Below are positions 7,416 to 16,356 of a DNA stretch of 64,000 nt, one piece after another. Made by a program: the position numbers and the translations under genes. The stretch comes from Rhodoluna limnophila. GTDB lineage: Bacteria; Actinomycetota; Actinomycetes; Actinomycetales; Microbacteriaceae. Position 1 is the first letter of the stretch; the number at the start of each line of letters is the position of its first letter. Location of the stretch: assembly GCA_945883505.1 (NCBI GenBank), contig CAMCXL010000008.1:1-64000 (forward strand), written 5' to 3'. The notes below the pieces were generated by a model. That model was not told the origin of the DNA. It saw only the letters and a program-made list of their open reading frames with translations, and did not search any database.

Positions 7416-8835
7416 CTAGGCTCCAATGGGTAGAGTCAGCGGAGTCTTCAAGCACCACACCAACAGCTTTTAGCTGATCGCGAATGCGGTCAGAAGTTTC
7501 GAAGTCTTTGTTTTCGCGGGCCTGGTTGCGCTGTGCAATAAGCAGCTGAATCAATCCGTCCAGAGCGCTCATTGCCTCTTCGGAAAACCCAGATCTTTTC
7601 CAAAAGCTCGCCTCCGGGTTGATGTTCAAAACATCAACCATCGCCAAAACCTCCGCGTAGGCCTTGGCTGCTTCCTGAAGAAGTTCTTCGTCCAGGCTTG
7701 AGTTTCCTTCCCGCACAGTTTCGTGAAGCACCGCTAGAGCTGCTGGAATGTTTAGGTCGTCGTTCATCGCATCGGTGAACTTCTCGGGGAAGGAAGGCTT
7801 GGAAAGATCTAACTGATCCAGGAACTTTGTGTCGGTAAGTCTTCTAAGTGCTCGCTGCAAGAATGTGCCAATTCGCTCGATAGCTACTTCTGCCTCCTCG
7901 AGAACACCTTCGTTGTAATCCAGTACCGAGCGGTACTGAGCCGAACCAAGGTAGTACCTCACAGCCAGCGCATTTGAATCAGTAAGGACATCGCTTGCAA
8001 GTATTGAATTGCCGAGTGACTTGCTCATCTTTTGTCCTGAAACGTTGACGAGACCGTTGTGTAGCCAGAAGTTAGCAAAGTTATGACCTGCAGCCCTAGA
8101 TTGAGCGAGTTCATTTTCGTGATGTGGGAAACGAAGGTCTAGCCCTCCGCCGTGAATATCAAACTGGGTTCCTAAGTACCGAACGCTCATCGCTGAGCAT
8201 TCGATGTGCCAACCCGGCCGTCCTAGTCCAAAAGGCGAATTCCAGGCAGCGTCCTTGGGTTCTGAATCCTTATGTGACTTCCAGAGTGCAAAGTCTCGAG
8301 GGTCCTTCTTACCCCGATCCTTAGCTTCCGTGTCATCGACTAAATCCTCTGATTTTTGATTGGTGAGCTCGCCGTAATCTTTCCAGCTGGCTGCGCTGAA
8401 GTAGACATCGGCTGATCCTTCAACTTGATAGGCGTGACCTTTTTCAATCAGGGTCTGAATAAGTTCAATCATCTCGGTGATATTTGCAGTGGCCCTCGGC
8501 TCGTAGCTTGGGATTGCAATATCTAGTTTTTTGTAAGCTGCGGAGAAAAGCTGTTCGTAGAAAAAGGCAAGCTCCCACCACTTCCTATTTTCTGTCTTGG
8601 CGTTAGCTAGCACCTTGTCGTCGATATCGGTGACGTTTCTAATGAGAGTAACTTTTAGTCCACCAGCTTCAAGCCAGCGACGAAGCTGGTCGTAGACCAG
8701 TCCAGATCGAAGGTGACCTAAGTGAGGAGCAGCCTGCACGGTTGGGCCGCACAAGTAGATGCCTACCTCGCCGGCTTTGATTGGTTTAAGTTCTCTAAGC
8801 GACTGGCTTCGCGAGTCAAAAAGCTGCAGGGTCAC
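7405..8835 (-). CDS. cysS: Cysteinyl-tRNA synthetase
   Basis: 476 residues, normal for CysRS. It charges tRNA-Cys in the cytosol. Class I motifs: HLGH (38-41, a HIGH variant) after the zinc cysteine at C29, and KMSKSLGN. The zinc-site and adenylate region includes GRPGWHIECSAMS and GGGLDLRFPHHENE. A full C-terminal helical anticodon-binding domain (from MNDDLNIPAALAVLHE to the end) separates it from the related mycothiol ligase MshC, which lacks that domain. It overlaps ispDF by 4 bases and rlmB by 11, so it is the middle of a tightly coupled operon carD-ispDF-cysS-rlmB. Confidence 0.96.
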   Translation of the reverse strand: MTLQLFDSRSQSLRELKPIKAGEVGIYLCGPTVQAAPHLGHLRSGLVYDQLRRWLEAGGLKVTLIRNVTDIDDKVLANAKTENRKWWELAFFYEQLFSAAYKKLDIAIPSYEPRATANITEMIELIQTLIEKGHAYQVEGSADVYFSAASWKDYGELTNQKSEDLVDDTEAKDRGKKDPRDFALWKSHKDSEPKDAAWNSPFGLGRPGWHIECSAMSVRYLGTQFDIHGGGLDLRFPHHENELAQSRAAGHNFANFWLHNGLVNVSGQKMSKSLGNSILASDVLTDSNALAVRYYLGSAQYRSVLDYNEGVLEEAEVAIERIGTFLQRALRRLTDTKFLDQLDLSKPSFPEKFTDAMNDDLNIPAALAVLHETVREGNSSLDEELLQEAAKAYAEVLAMVDVLNINPEASFWKRSGFSEEAMSALDGLIQLLIAQRNQARENKDFETSDRIRDQLKAVGVVLEDSADSTHWSLGAS

Positions 8836-9998
8836 GAGCTAAAGCCTACCTTTCGAACCAAACTGGTAGCCACAGCCGCCAACCCCTCGTCGCTTCCTAA
8901 AAACCCGATTCCATCGGTTGTGGTGGCTGAAACGCTCACCGGAGCCCCGATTATTGAACTAAGGCGAGACTCAATCTCCAGTCTCCTTGGCGAAAGCTTT
9001 GGGCTGTTGCCAATCAATTGCACTGAAACATTCACAGGCTCAAGATCGTGGCTGTTCAAAAGCTTGATAGTTGCGGCCAAGAAAATCTCTCCGGATGCGC
9101 CCTGGTATTCGGGCCTATCAACACCAAAGTTTGATCCGATGTCGCCAAGCCCCGCTGCTGCAAGCAGCGCATCCACCATGGCGTGAGCAATCACGTCGCC
9201 GTCGCTGTGACCTTCGAGGCCTGGGTGACCCGGCCACTCCAAGCAGCCAAGCTGCAAATTCTTTGAATCATCTTCGCTGAAGCGATGCGAATCAGAACCG
9301 ATTCCAGTTCTGGCCCCCACAAGTAAATTAGCCTGGGCGATTTCTAAATCCTCCGGAGTTGTGATCTTCATGGCCTGCTGCTCGCCTTCAACCATCATCA
9401 CGGTGCCACCGAATGCCTGCACTAATGCAGCGTCATCGGTGTAATCAGAAGTTGCTGCCAAGTGAGCCTTAACCAAAAGTTCAGTTGGAAAACCCTGCGG
9501 TGTTTGAGCTCTGATCAGTTCGGCTCGGTCAATGGTTTCTTCCACCAGGTCACCGCGGTGTCGTTTGATGGTGTCGGCAACTTCTAAACCGGGAATGACT
9601 CCAACCTGGTTTTCAAAAACTGCATCGGCAACTCTGTTGAACAAATCAGTTGAAGTAAGCGCTCTTGCCGAGTCGTGCACCAGTACCGTGTCAATGCCTC
9701 CAGCTAATACTGCGAGCGCCTCGGATACCGATTGCTGTCTGGTTTCGCCACCAACCACAACTCGAATGTCCACTTCGTGACTACCGAGCTGGTTTTCAAG
9801 CTCAAGAATTTGATCAAGGTGAGATTCCGGCACCGCGATAATCAGCTGTCGAAGATTATTTGTTGCCAGGGCTCGATAGATGGAATGCTCCAGCAGGGAC
9901 TTACCGTTTAGCTCAACAAAGGCCTTGGGTTGATTGGCTTTCAAGCGCTCGCCCCGACCTGCTGCCAGTAGCACCACCGCCACTGCGCGAGGGGTCAT
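8832..9998 (-). CDS. ispDF: Bifunctional MEP-pathway enzyme IspD-IspF
   Basis: 388 residues, a fusion of two isoprenoid enzymes. Residues 1-~230 are IspD (MEP cytidylyltransferase), with the nucleotide loop VVLLAAGRGERLKANQPKAF, VLVHDSARAL and DDAALVQAFG. Residues ~232-388 are IspF (MEcPP synthase), with metal ligands in GSDSHRF and the motif GHSDGDVIAHAMVDALL, plus DIGSNFGV and TTTDGIGFLG. The pathway supplies precursors for quinones, undecaprenyl phosphate and carotenoids; retinal for the rhodopsin in this window also depends on it. The gene follows carD by 16 bases and overlaps cysS by 4. IspDF fusions are known in several groups including actinobacteria. Confidence 0.95.
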   Translation of the reverse strand: MTPRAVAVVLLAAGRGERLKANQPKAFVELNGKSLLEHSIYRALATNNLRQLIIAVPESHLDQILELENQLGSHEVDIRVVVGGETRQQSVSEALAVLAGGIDTVLVHDSARALTSTDLFNRVADAVFENQVGVIPGLEVADTIKRHRGDLVEETIDRAELIRAQTPQGFPTELLVKAHLAATSDYTDDAALVQAFGGTVMMVEGEQQAMKITTPEDLEIAQANLLVGARTGIGSDSHRFSEDDSKNLQLGCLEWPGHPGLEGHSDGDVIAHAMVDALLAAAGLGDIGSNFGVDRPEYQGASGEIFLAATIKLLNSHDLEPVNVSVQLIGNSPKLSPRRLEIESRLSSIIGAPVSVSATTTDGIGFLGSDEGLAAVATSLVRKVGFSS

Positions 9999-10014
9999 AG
10001 CTATTTGGTCTTTC

Positions 10015-10497
10015 CTAGGAGGCTAGAACTTGGTCTAGTAGCGCTGAGGCTTTTTCCTCATCGGTCTTTTTGGCAAGGGCCAGCTCGGACACCAAGATTT
10101 GCCTTGCCTTGGCAAGCATGCGCTTTTCTCCGGCGGAAAGGCCGCGGTCCTGATCTCTTCGCCAAAGGTCTCGAACAACTTCTGAAACCTTCACTACGTC
10201 ACCGGAGGCTAGTTTTTCAAGGTTTGCCTTGTAACGCCTGGACCAGTTAGTTGGCTCTTCGATGAATTCGGCCCGGAGCACGTCAAATACCTGCTGGACA
10301 CCCTTGCGGTTGATTACATCTCTTACGCCGACCATCTCAACATTGGCTGCTGGAACCCAAATGGTTAAATCCCCCTGGGCGACCTTTAGTTGTAGGTATT
10401 TCTGGGTCTCGCCTCGCACATTGCGGTTTTTGACCTCTACGATCTTCGCTGCGCCGTGGTGGGGGTAGACAACGGTTTCGCCAACCTCAAATTTCAT
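10015..10497 (-). CDS. carD: CarD-family RNA polymerase-binding regulator
   Basis: 160 residues, the usual length. The N-terminal RNA-polymerase-interacting domain starts with [20 protein letters not shown], followed by [21 protein letters not shown]. The C-terminal helical DNA-binding half includes [21 protein letters not shown] and [19 protein letters not shown]. CarD stabilises open promoter complexes, notably at rRNA promoters. ATG is preceded by AAGGGA. It leads the leftward operon with ispDF, as in mycobacteria. Confidence 0.96.
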   Translation of the reverse strand: MKFEVGETVVYPHHGAAKIVEVKNRNVRGETQKYLQLKVAQGDLTIWVPAANVEMVGVRDVINRKGVQQVFDVLRAEFIEEPTNWSRRYKANLEKLASGDVVKVSEVVRDLWRRDQDRGLSAGEKRMLAKARQILVSELALAKKTDEEKASALLDQVLAS

Positions 10498-10588
10498 GTG
10501 TTGGATTCCCTTCAGAAACCACTATTTTACCACAGCTAAGGCCAATTAATAGTGCGATAAACTCGGTGATAAACCACAGGAGGAACCT

Positions 10589-11107
10589 TTGTTTGTACGC
10601 TCTTTAGCAGCCACCGCCCTACTAGTCGCTCTTTCCTTGACTACTAGCGCCTGCAGCATCTCTGGCAACGTGGCATCCCTCCAGCCATACTCCCCAAGCG
10701 ACGGACAGCAAGTTGATCTCGATCAGATTAAGGCTCGCAACTTTATGTATCTAGTCGCTGAGTCCGGCAATGGCTACCTGGTTGGCTCTCTCGTGAGCGT
10801 CGCATCCGAAGACAAGGTAATCAAAATCCAGTATGTGGACCCAAACACCCAGGCCAAGACTGATTTCTTTGTCGAGGTACCGGCCGGTCAGAAAATAGAT
10901 ATCGGCTACAACGGCAATCCAGCTATCAGCGCACCGGTTGTTGAAGTTCCCGGTCAGACCGCGCAATTTTTCTTCCTCGAGTCGGACACCGTGAACGCCA
11001 GTATGAAGGTTCCGGTTTTGGATGGAACTCTGGTTGAGTACCGTTCTCTTCTGGAGCTCCTGGAGAGTCAGGTAGTGCCCGAGGTTGAAGAAGAAGCTGT
11101 TAGCTAA
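10589..11107 (+). CDS. Secreted lipoprotein of unknown function
   Basis: 172 residues from a TTG start with a strong AGGAGG ribosome site. The signal peptide (FVRSLAATALLVALSLT) ends in a lipobox TSAC, with C22 the lipidated residue. The mature domain of ~140 residues is rich in beta strands and ends in an acidic tail (VPEVEEEAVS). I recognise it only as a small actinobacterial lipoprotein; it may resemble copper-chaperone-like beta-sandwich domains, but no His/Met metal motif is evident. It overlaps the end of the regX3 gene by 4 bases and is divergent from carD. Confidence 0.72.
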   Translation: MFVRSLAATALLVALSLTTSACSISGNVASLQPYSPSDGQQVDLDQIKARNFMYLVAESGNGYLVGSLVSVASEDKVIKIQYVDPNTQAKTDFFVEVPAGQKIDIGYNGNPAISAPVVEVPGQTAQFFFLESDTVNASMKVPVLDGTLVEYRSLLELLESQVVPEVEEEAVS

Positions 11108-11784
11108 ACTTCAAATTTGTAGCCAAGACCTCTAACAGTCTGAATGTATTTTGGCCTTGCAGGATCTTCTTCGATCTTTGAGCGAAGTCTTTTGATGTGG
11201 ACATCCAAAGTCTTGGTGTCACCAAAATAATTTGCTCCCCAAACCCGATCGATGATTTGACCTCTGGTTAATACGCGATTGACGTTTTCCATCAGCAGCT
11301 CCAGAAGCTCAAACTCCTTCAAAGGAAAAGCGATTTGTTTACCGGAAAGAGTGACCTGGTGCCGGTCGGAGTCAAGCCTTAGCTCTCCAGCAACAAGGAC
11401 CGAATCGGCTTCCACCGATGGCTCAATCTTTCTTCGAAGCACTGCCTTCATTCGGGCCAGCAATTCTCTGGTGGAGTAAGGCTTTGTGACATAGTCGTCG
11501 GCCCCGATTTCAAGACCCACCACCTTGTCGACTTCGGCATCCTTGGCGGTCAACATAATGATTGGAACATTTGAACTCAGGCGGATCTGCTTACAGACCT
11601 GGTTGCCATCGAGTTTGGGCATCATCAGATCCAGCAAGATTATGTCTGCACCTAGAGTTTCGAATTTCTCAATTGCGACTTGACCGTTCTCGGCCTCGAT
11701 GACCTCGTATCCTTCTTTTTCGAGCATGAACACCAGTGGTTCCCGAAGCGATTGCTCATCTTCTACGACTAGAACCTTGGGCAT
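11104..11784 (-). CDS. regX3: Response regulator, OmpR family (RegX3/PhoP type)
   Basis: 226 residues. The receiver domain has the acidic pair in VVEDE, phosphoacceptor D52 in LLDLMMPKLDG, MLTAK and the KPYSTREL lysine. The C-terminal winged-helix domain ends YIQTVRGLGYKFEV. It is the partner of the upstream kinase gene, which abuts it (shared base at 11784). Kinase, regulator and divergent phoU form the standard actinobacterial phosphate-sensing locus, so it is expected to activate phosphate-starvation genes through direct-repeat PHO boxes. Confidence 0.92.
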   Translation of the reverse strand: MPKVLVVEDEQSLREPLVFMLEKEGYEVIEAENGQVAIEKFETLGADIILLDLMMPKLDGNQVCKQIRLSSNVPIIMLTAKDAEVDKVVGLEIGADDYVTKPYSTRELLARMKAVLRRKIEPSVEADSVLVAGELRLDSDRHQVTLSGKQIAFPLKEFELLELLMENVNRVLTRGQIIDRVWGANYFGDTKTLDVHIKRLRSKIEEDPARPKYIQTVRGLGYKFEV

Positions 11785-12950
11785 TAGTCAACCTCCGCTA
11801 CGACTTTGATGGTTCCAGTGACAGGATCAGAGCTTTTTGCAAGTGGGATTCGCAAGGTAAAAGTTGATCCAACACCGGGTTGAGAAAACAGCTTTACCTC
11901 GCCTCGGTGAATCTTGGCCACGTGCTTCACGATGCTGAGGCCAAGCCCGGTGCCGCCAGTTTCTCGAGATCGGGACGAGTCAACTCTAAAAAATCGCTCG
12001 AATACTCTCGCCTGGTTTTCTGGTGAAATACCCGCGCCTGAATCGGTCACAGAAACTTCAGCTATATCCCCCATTGACTTTGAACCAACTCCAACCTGTG
12101 ATCCTGATGAAGAGTAGTTGATGGCATTTTCAATAAGGTTCTTGACCGCGGTTGTTAGCATCTCGCGGTTGCCGTATACCTCGGGGCCCGGTTCCTGCTG
12201 AAATAAAACTCTGATGTTTCGGCTTCTGGCGGTTTGCTCGTTTCGATCAACGGCATCGGCAATTACTTGATTCACGTCAATCAATTCAGCGGTTGCCAAA
12301 ACTTCTTCGGACTGAACTCTAGAAAGCTCGATGATGTCTTGGACCAGGTGAGTCAGGCGATTGGATTCCTTGATTAAGTTTCCTGCGAATCGGTTTCTAG
12401 TCTCAGAATCATCTTCGGCTCCCTGAATGGCCTCAGCAAGCAAAGCGATTGCACCAATCGGTGTCTTTAGTTCGTGGGAGATGTTTTCGATAAAGTCACG
12501 TCTTGTCCTATCGAGGCGGGACTTTTGGGTTTGGTCTTCTATCACCAAAACAACGTAATCGCCTGCGACTAGAGATGCCTTGGCCGATAGTTCAATTTTC
12601 TCTTTTTGGATTCCAATACTTATAGTTCCATCCAAAGTTTCGACCTGATTGGTATTTCTTGCCCGCCTCACCAGATCAAATAGTTCGGGATGCATAAGTG
12701 CTCCGCGCACAACAAGTCCGGAGGGCTCTGCTCGGTTGTTCATCCGAATTACCTTGTTGTTTCGATCTAGAAGAATTCCTACTGAACCCAGAAGTTCCAG
12801 AATCTCCGAAGCTAAAACTGGGAAATCTATCGGGTCACTGTTCATCTCGGTTTGGAATCCCTGTCGACCCACCACAAAGCCCGCAATGAAAAAAGCCACA
12901 ATGGCGATAGCGATAACTAGGAATATCGCAGCTAGACTAAAGTCGTTCAC
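11784..12950 (-). CDS. senX3: Sensor histidine kinase (SenX3/PhoR type)
   Basis: 388 residues. A single N-terminal membrane span (about 5-28) is followed by a PAS-like domain (about 45-140) with no extracellular sensor. The H-box is FIENISHELKTP with H159. N-, G1- and G2-boxes follow (LIENAINYS, VTDSGAGIS, GTGLGLSIVKHV). SenX3-type kinases sense phosphate indirectly through the Pst transporter and PhoU. This fits phoU lying divergently 144 bases upstream. No pst genes occur in this window. Confidence 0.92.
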   Translation of the reverse strand: MNDFSLAAIFLVIAIAIVAFFIAGFVVGRQGFQTEMNSDPIDFPVLASEILELLGSVGILLDRNNKVIRMNNRAEPSGLVVRGALMHPELFDLVRRARNTNQVETLDGTISIGIQKEKIELSAKASLVAGDYVVLVIEDQTQKSRLDRTRRDFIENISHELKTPIGAIALLAEAIQGAEDDSETRNRFAGNLIKESNRLTHLVQDIIELSRVQSEEVLATAELIDVNQVIADAVDRNEQTARSRNIRVLFQQEPGPEVYGNREMLTTAVKNLIENAINYSSSGSQVGVGSKSMGDIAEVSVTDSGAGISPENQARVFERFFRVDSSRSRETGGTGLGLSIVKHVAKIHRGEVKLFSQPGVGSTFTLRIPLAKSSDPVTGTIKVVAEVD

Positions 12951-13030
12951 ATTGTTAACAATATGGGCTGGTTTTCACCTGGGGTGCAAATAACCCATAA
13001 ATGAGGGCTATTTTTATCTCAGGTTTGGCA

Positions 13031-13052
13031 TCTGTTCGGCTTCTGTTCACTA
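13031..13052 (+). promoter_or_regulatory. PHO-box-like direct repeat between senX3 and phoU
   Basis: Two adjacent 11-base units, TCTGTTCGGCT and TCTGTTCACTA, share TCTGTTC in register. An 11-base direct repeat with a GTTCACC-like core is the known layout of PhoP/RegX3 boxes in actinobacteria. It lies 42 bases before the phoU start and in the senX3/phoU divergent gap, where autoregulation is expected. Sequence pattern is seen; regulator identity is inferred. Confidence 0.5.
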
Positions 13053-13093
13053 AGTACTGTAAGCCTCAAGATAACTCTAGAAAGGGGTTGCAA

Positions 13094-13744
13094 GTGCGAC
13101 AGGTATTCCAAAATGAACTTCACGAGGTCCAGGACCGTCTGGTCGAGATCTCTGACTCGGTCGCCACAATCATGGAGAAGGCCTCGGCTGCCTTCCTGGG
13201 AGGCGACGTCGCCAAAGCTGACGAGGCAATCGCCCTTTCCGAGACCAACGAGGAAAAAGCCCTTGCCCTAGACGAGCTCGTAATCAAGATTCTGGCTCGT
13301 CAGTCCCCGGTTGCTAGAGACCTAAGAATTCTGGTTTCAGCACTTCGCATGAGTGCATCCCTTGAGCGGATGGGTGCCCTGGCTGGACACATCGCATCTA
13401 TTGCCAGATACCGCTACCCGGGCTCCGCCGTTCCCGCATCACTTCGTTCCACCTTCGAAGAAATGGGTGCGCTGGATATCAAGCTTGCAAACAAGGTAAC
13501 CGAAGTCCTTAGAAACACTGATGTTGATCAGGCTCGAGCCATTCAGGCCGAGGACGAAAGAGTCGACGAACTACACCGAAATGTTTTCGATGTTGTTTTG
13601 GCTGATGACTGGAAAGAAAATGCCATGTTCACAGTTGATGTGACACTGGCCAGCCGCTACTTCGAAAGATTCGCTGACCACGTTGTGGACATCTCCAGCA
13701 AAGTTAGCTACCTCACCACCGGTGAGTGGAACGAATCAGAGTAA
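13094..13744 (+). CDS. phoU: Phosphate transport system regulator PhoU
   Basis: 216 residues from GTG at 13094. The family starts with R-x-V-F-x-x-x-L-x-E-V-Q, which matches VRQVFQNELHEVQDRL here, and a GAAAGG ribosome site precedes it; an upstream ATG in frame would add 31 non-homologous residues. Two PhoU three-helix repeats carry the metal-binding-like motifs (EDERVDELHRNVF and FERFADHVVDISSKV). PhoU damps the phosphate kinase when phosphate is ample and modulates Pst import. Divergent from senX3-regX3, with a PHO-box-like repeat in the gap. Confidence 0.94.
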   Translation: MRQVFQNELHEVQDRLVEISDSVATIMEKASAAFLGGDVAKADEAIALSETNEEKALALDELVIKILARQSPVARDLRILVSALRMSASLERMGALAGHIASIARYRYPGSAVPASLRSTFEEMGALDIKLANKVTEVLRNTDVDQARAIQAEDERVDELHRNVFDVVLADDWKENAMFTVDVTLASRYFERFADHVVDISSKVSYLTTGEWNESE

Positions 13745-13751
13745 TAGACTG

Positions 13752-14501
13752 CTACTTTTTTCCCTGGCTAGCAACCGCGGCGGCTCCAGCTGCGGCGGCT
13801 TCTGGGTCTAGGTACTCTCCACCTTTTATTAGCGGCTCAAAGTTTTCATTCAAGTGATAAACCAGCGGCATGCCGGTTGGAATATTTAGCTCGGCGATGT
13901 CCGCATCGGAAATACCATCTAGGTGCTTCACAAGAGCGCGAAGTGAATTTCCGTGCGCGGTGACTAAAACGGTTTTTCCAGATTTTAGATCATTCTTGAT
14001 TTGGTCCCAGAGTGGCATCATCCGAACCAAAACATCCTTTAGGCATTCGGTTCTTGGCAGAGCTGATCCTAGATCGGCGTAGCGCTGATCCCCCGCCTGG
14101 GAATACTGATCGGTATCTTCAATCGGGGGCGGTGGAACATCAAAGCTTCTTCGCCAGATCTGAAACTGCTCCGGACCATACTCGGCCAAAGTCTGGGCTT
14201 TGTCCTTGCCTTGGAGTGCGCCGTAGTGGCGCTCATTTAGGCGCCAGGATCGCTTGACCTCAATCCAGCTTCGCTTTGCTTCATCCAGGGCAATGTTTGC
14301 CGTCTCGATAGCCCTTCGCAATAAAGAGGTATACAAAAGATCTGGCTTGAGTCCTGATTGAGCAAGCAGTTCTCCGGCTCGCTTGGCCTCGGCTCTTCCC
14401 TGATCGCTTAGATCTACATCCACCCATCCAGTAAACAGGTTCTGTTGATTCCACAGGCTGTTGCCGTGGCGAAGCAGTATCAGGGTGTGTTGGGTGGCCA
14501 T
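13752..14501 (-). CDS. gpmA: 2,3-bisphosphoglycerate-dependent phosphoglycerate mutase
   Basis: 249 residues when started at the ATG of [14 protein letters not shown]. This glycolytic enzyme interconverts 3- and 2-phosphoglycerate. Catalytic LRHG (H12), the substrate motif [15 protein letters not shown] and [10 protein letters not shown] with the second histidine are intact. An in-frame ATG 63 bases upstream would add residues not seen in the family and overlap the divergent gene. The chosen ATG has GGGGG almost touching it rather than a normally spaced ribosome site, so a leaderless or short-leader transcript is possible. The C-terminal tail is Ala/Gly-rich. Confidence 0.93.
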   Translation of the reverse strand: MATQHTLILLRHGNSLWNQQNLFTGWVDVDLSDQGRAEAKRAGELLAQSGLKPDLLYTSLLRRAIETANIALDEAKRSWIEVKRSWRLNERHYGALQGKDKAQTLAEYGPEQFQIWRRSFDVPPPPIEDTDQYSQAGDQRYADLGSALPRTECLKDVLVRMMPLWDQIKNDLKSGKTVLVTAHGNSLRALVKHLDGISDADIAELNIPTGMPLVYHLNENFEPLIKGGEYLDPEAAAAGAAAVASQGKK

Positions 14502-14533
14502 ACCCCCTAGTTTACCGAGCAGGGTAGTTTTTA

Positions 14534-15328
14534 GTGGTGGCTTTGAAAAAACCGGTTGGCGCAATCACTCGCGGAACAACTAACCCCAACCGCCTGCGGC
14601 GAGTGGACCGATACCTCACTTCGCTCACCTTTCTAAAGGACATACCCCAGCCCTTGGCGGTGGATCTTGGCTACGGGCGGACCCCGGTAACTGCAGTTGA
14701 ATTACTATCGCGGCTCGAAAAAGTAGCACCCCGAGTTCGAGTTCTGGGAGTGGAGATAGACCCGGAGCGAGTTCAGGAAGCAAAGCCGCTAGAGCACTCA
14801 AGGTTGTCATTCACCCACGGAGGATTTGAAATACCGATACCGCCAGAGTTCTCTGATCGAAAAGACGTTGATCTAATTAGGTCGCTTAATGTTCTTCGGC
14901 AATATTCGGAATCAGAAGTTGAATCGGCTTGGGCCTTGATGCAATCAAGGCTTAGTAAAACTGGATTGATCATCGAGGGAACCTCGGATGAAATAGGTCG
15001 AGTGGCAAGCTGGGTCACCCTCGATAAATCTGGCCCACTGAGCTTTACTTCGTCCCTTCGGCTTCAAGGATTAGAAAAACCAAGCAAGGTCCAAGAGCGA
15101 CTTCCAAAAATTCTCATTCATAAAAATGTTTCTGGTAACAACATTCACCGCTACCTAAAAGATCTAGATCGGGAGTGGGAAAGAGCAAGTGGCTTTGGAG
15201 CCTTTGGTTCTGCCCAGCGGTTTGTGCAGGTGGCCAAGGCGATGCTTCTGGCTGGTTGGCCGATTGAGAACAAGCCAAAGCGCTGGAGGCTTGGCGAACT
15301 AAGCGTTGAGTTTCAGGCTATTTCTTAG
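14534..15328 (+). CDS. SAM-dependent methyltransferase-like protein
   Basis: 264 residues from GTG. A class I Rossmann methyltransferase pattern is visible: [20 protein letters not shown] is motif I with the glycine-poor loop GYGRTP, and [14 protein letters not shown] is the acidic motif II. A segment with [20 protein letters not shown] follows. The remaining ~110 residues are a helical tail ending [12 protein letters not shown] recognise it as a conserved actinobacterial protein often annotated only as a methyltransferase; the substrate is unknown. It starts 32 bases from gpmA on the opposite strand and has no clear ribosome site, and it overlaps ygfZ at the 3' end by 11 bases. Confidence 0.7.
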   Translation: MVALKKPVGAITRGTTNPNRLRRVDRYLTSLTFLKDIPQPLAVDLGYGRTPVTAVELLSRLEKVAPRVRVLGVEIDPERVQEAKPLEHSRLSFTHGGFEIPIPPEFSDRKDVDLIRSLNVLRQYSESEVESAWALMQSRLSKTGLIIEGTSDEIGRVASWVTLDKSGPLSFTSSLRLQGLEKPSKVQERLPKILIHKNVSGNNIHRYLKDLDREWERASGFGAFGSAQRFVQVAKAMLLAGWPIENKPKRWRLGELSVEFQAIS

Positions 15329-16352
15329 CGCCAAGATTTAGTCTTGGAAGCTTTGGGATGTTCGCAACCGAGCCTGCCGACTGCGGAACTATTACCTCTT
15401 GGGTGGCGGAAATCACACCGTGCTTGCCAACAACTTCTAGTTCGGCCTCTTCTGGAACCGAGCGGGAAATAACCGCGAGGGCTATTGGTCCCATCTCAAA
15501 GTGCTGGGCCACCGAGGTAATCTTGCCTCTGGCCTTTTCCTCTCCTGAAACGCGAATTTCATCGCCAACATCAGGTAGGGCGTGCTCGGAGCCATCTAGG
15601 TGTAAGAAGGTAAGTCTTCTTGGCGGGTGGCCGAGGTTATGGACCTTAGCAACTGATTCCTGGCCGCGATAGCAACCTTTAGATAAGTGAACCGCGGTAG
15701 CCAGTAGGTCAAGCTCGTGAGGCAAAGACTTGTCATCCACCTCGAGAGCAGCCTTTGGTCTTCCGGCTGCAACCCGAAGTCCGTCAGCTGCCATGGTGCC
15801 AGCCAGTGTTTTGCCCGAAAGTGCCTGAGCTAGATCCTCAACTCTAACCAGGTGCTCAAACCAAGAATGATTCACCACGCGCTCTGAGTAGCGGTAGCCA
15901 CCTGGCACAACTCCGGGCCAATGGTCTTTCCAAACCAGTGCGTGTTGGTTTGAAACAGAAGCAAGATCAACTTGATGCTTCACGGCACCGACGGTTGCAA
16001 AGGCTTTTGATTGATTACTGATTTCAACTTTCATGCGAAAGACCATTTTTTCTAACCAGGCCAGCAGAGCTTGGGTATTTGGTTCATCCACCATCAGCCA
16101 GCTAGTTTGGCCGTCGTCAATTATTTTGATCACTTGTTCGATGCGACCCTGCGGGTCCAATAACAGTGCCTCTGCGGAATCACCGGCAGCCAAGTTTTTT
16201 AGGTTCTGGCTTAGCAACGAGTGTAGCCAGCTGAGTCGGTCGATACCGCTTACTGAAATAATCCCTTGAGCGTTTAGTAAACAGACTGCATCGCCCTCGG
16301 CAAGCTTGCGCTGCTCTATCATCGGGTCGCCGAAGTGCTCCTTCACTAGCAA
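15318..16352 (-). CDS. ygfZ: Folate-binding protein YgfZ/GcvT-like
   Basis: 344 residues using TTG at 16352, which has AAAGGG 9 bases upstream and begins close to the conserved EHFGDPMIEQRKL. A longer frame begins inside the preceding gene and is less likely. The signature KGCYRGQESV (with the reactive cysteine) and the GcvT-like beta-rich fold identify YgfZ, a tetrahydrofolate-dependent helper in iron-sulfur cluster assembly or repair. It is 4 bases downstream of the nitrobindin gene in the same direction, a pairing seen in other actinobacteria, so coupling of translation is likely. Confidence 0.9.
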   Translation of the reverse strand: MLVKEHFGDPMIEQRKLAEGDAVCLLNAQGIISVSGIDRLSWLHSLLSQNLKNLAAGDSAEALLLDPQGRIEQVIKIIDDGQTSWLMVDEPNTQALLAWLEKMVFRMKVEISNQSKAFATVGAVKHQVDLASVSNQHALVWKDHWPGVVPGGYRYSERVVNHSWFEHLVRVEDLAQALSGKTLAGTMAADGLRVAAGRPKAALEVDDKSLPHELDLLATAVHLSKGCYRGQESVAKVHNLGHPPRRLTFLHLDGSEHALPDVGDEIRVSGEEKARGKITSVAQHFEMGPIALAVISRSVPEEAELEVVGKHGVISATQEVIVPQSAGSVANIPKLPRLNLGAKK

Positions 16353-16356
16353 TTTC

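Noticed and set aside
7405-8835. Mycothiol ligase MshC instead of CysS
   Set aside because: A complete C-terminal anticodon-binding region is present and the gene is in the usual carD-ispDF-cysS-rlmB context.
12993-13093. PhoU beginning at the ATG at 13001
   Set aside because: The extra 31 residues overlap the PHO-box-like repeat and are not part of the family; the GTG at 13094 has a ribosome site and the conserved start.
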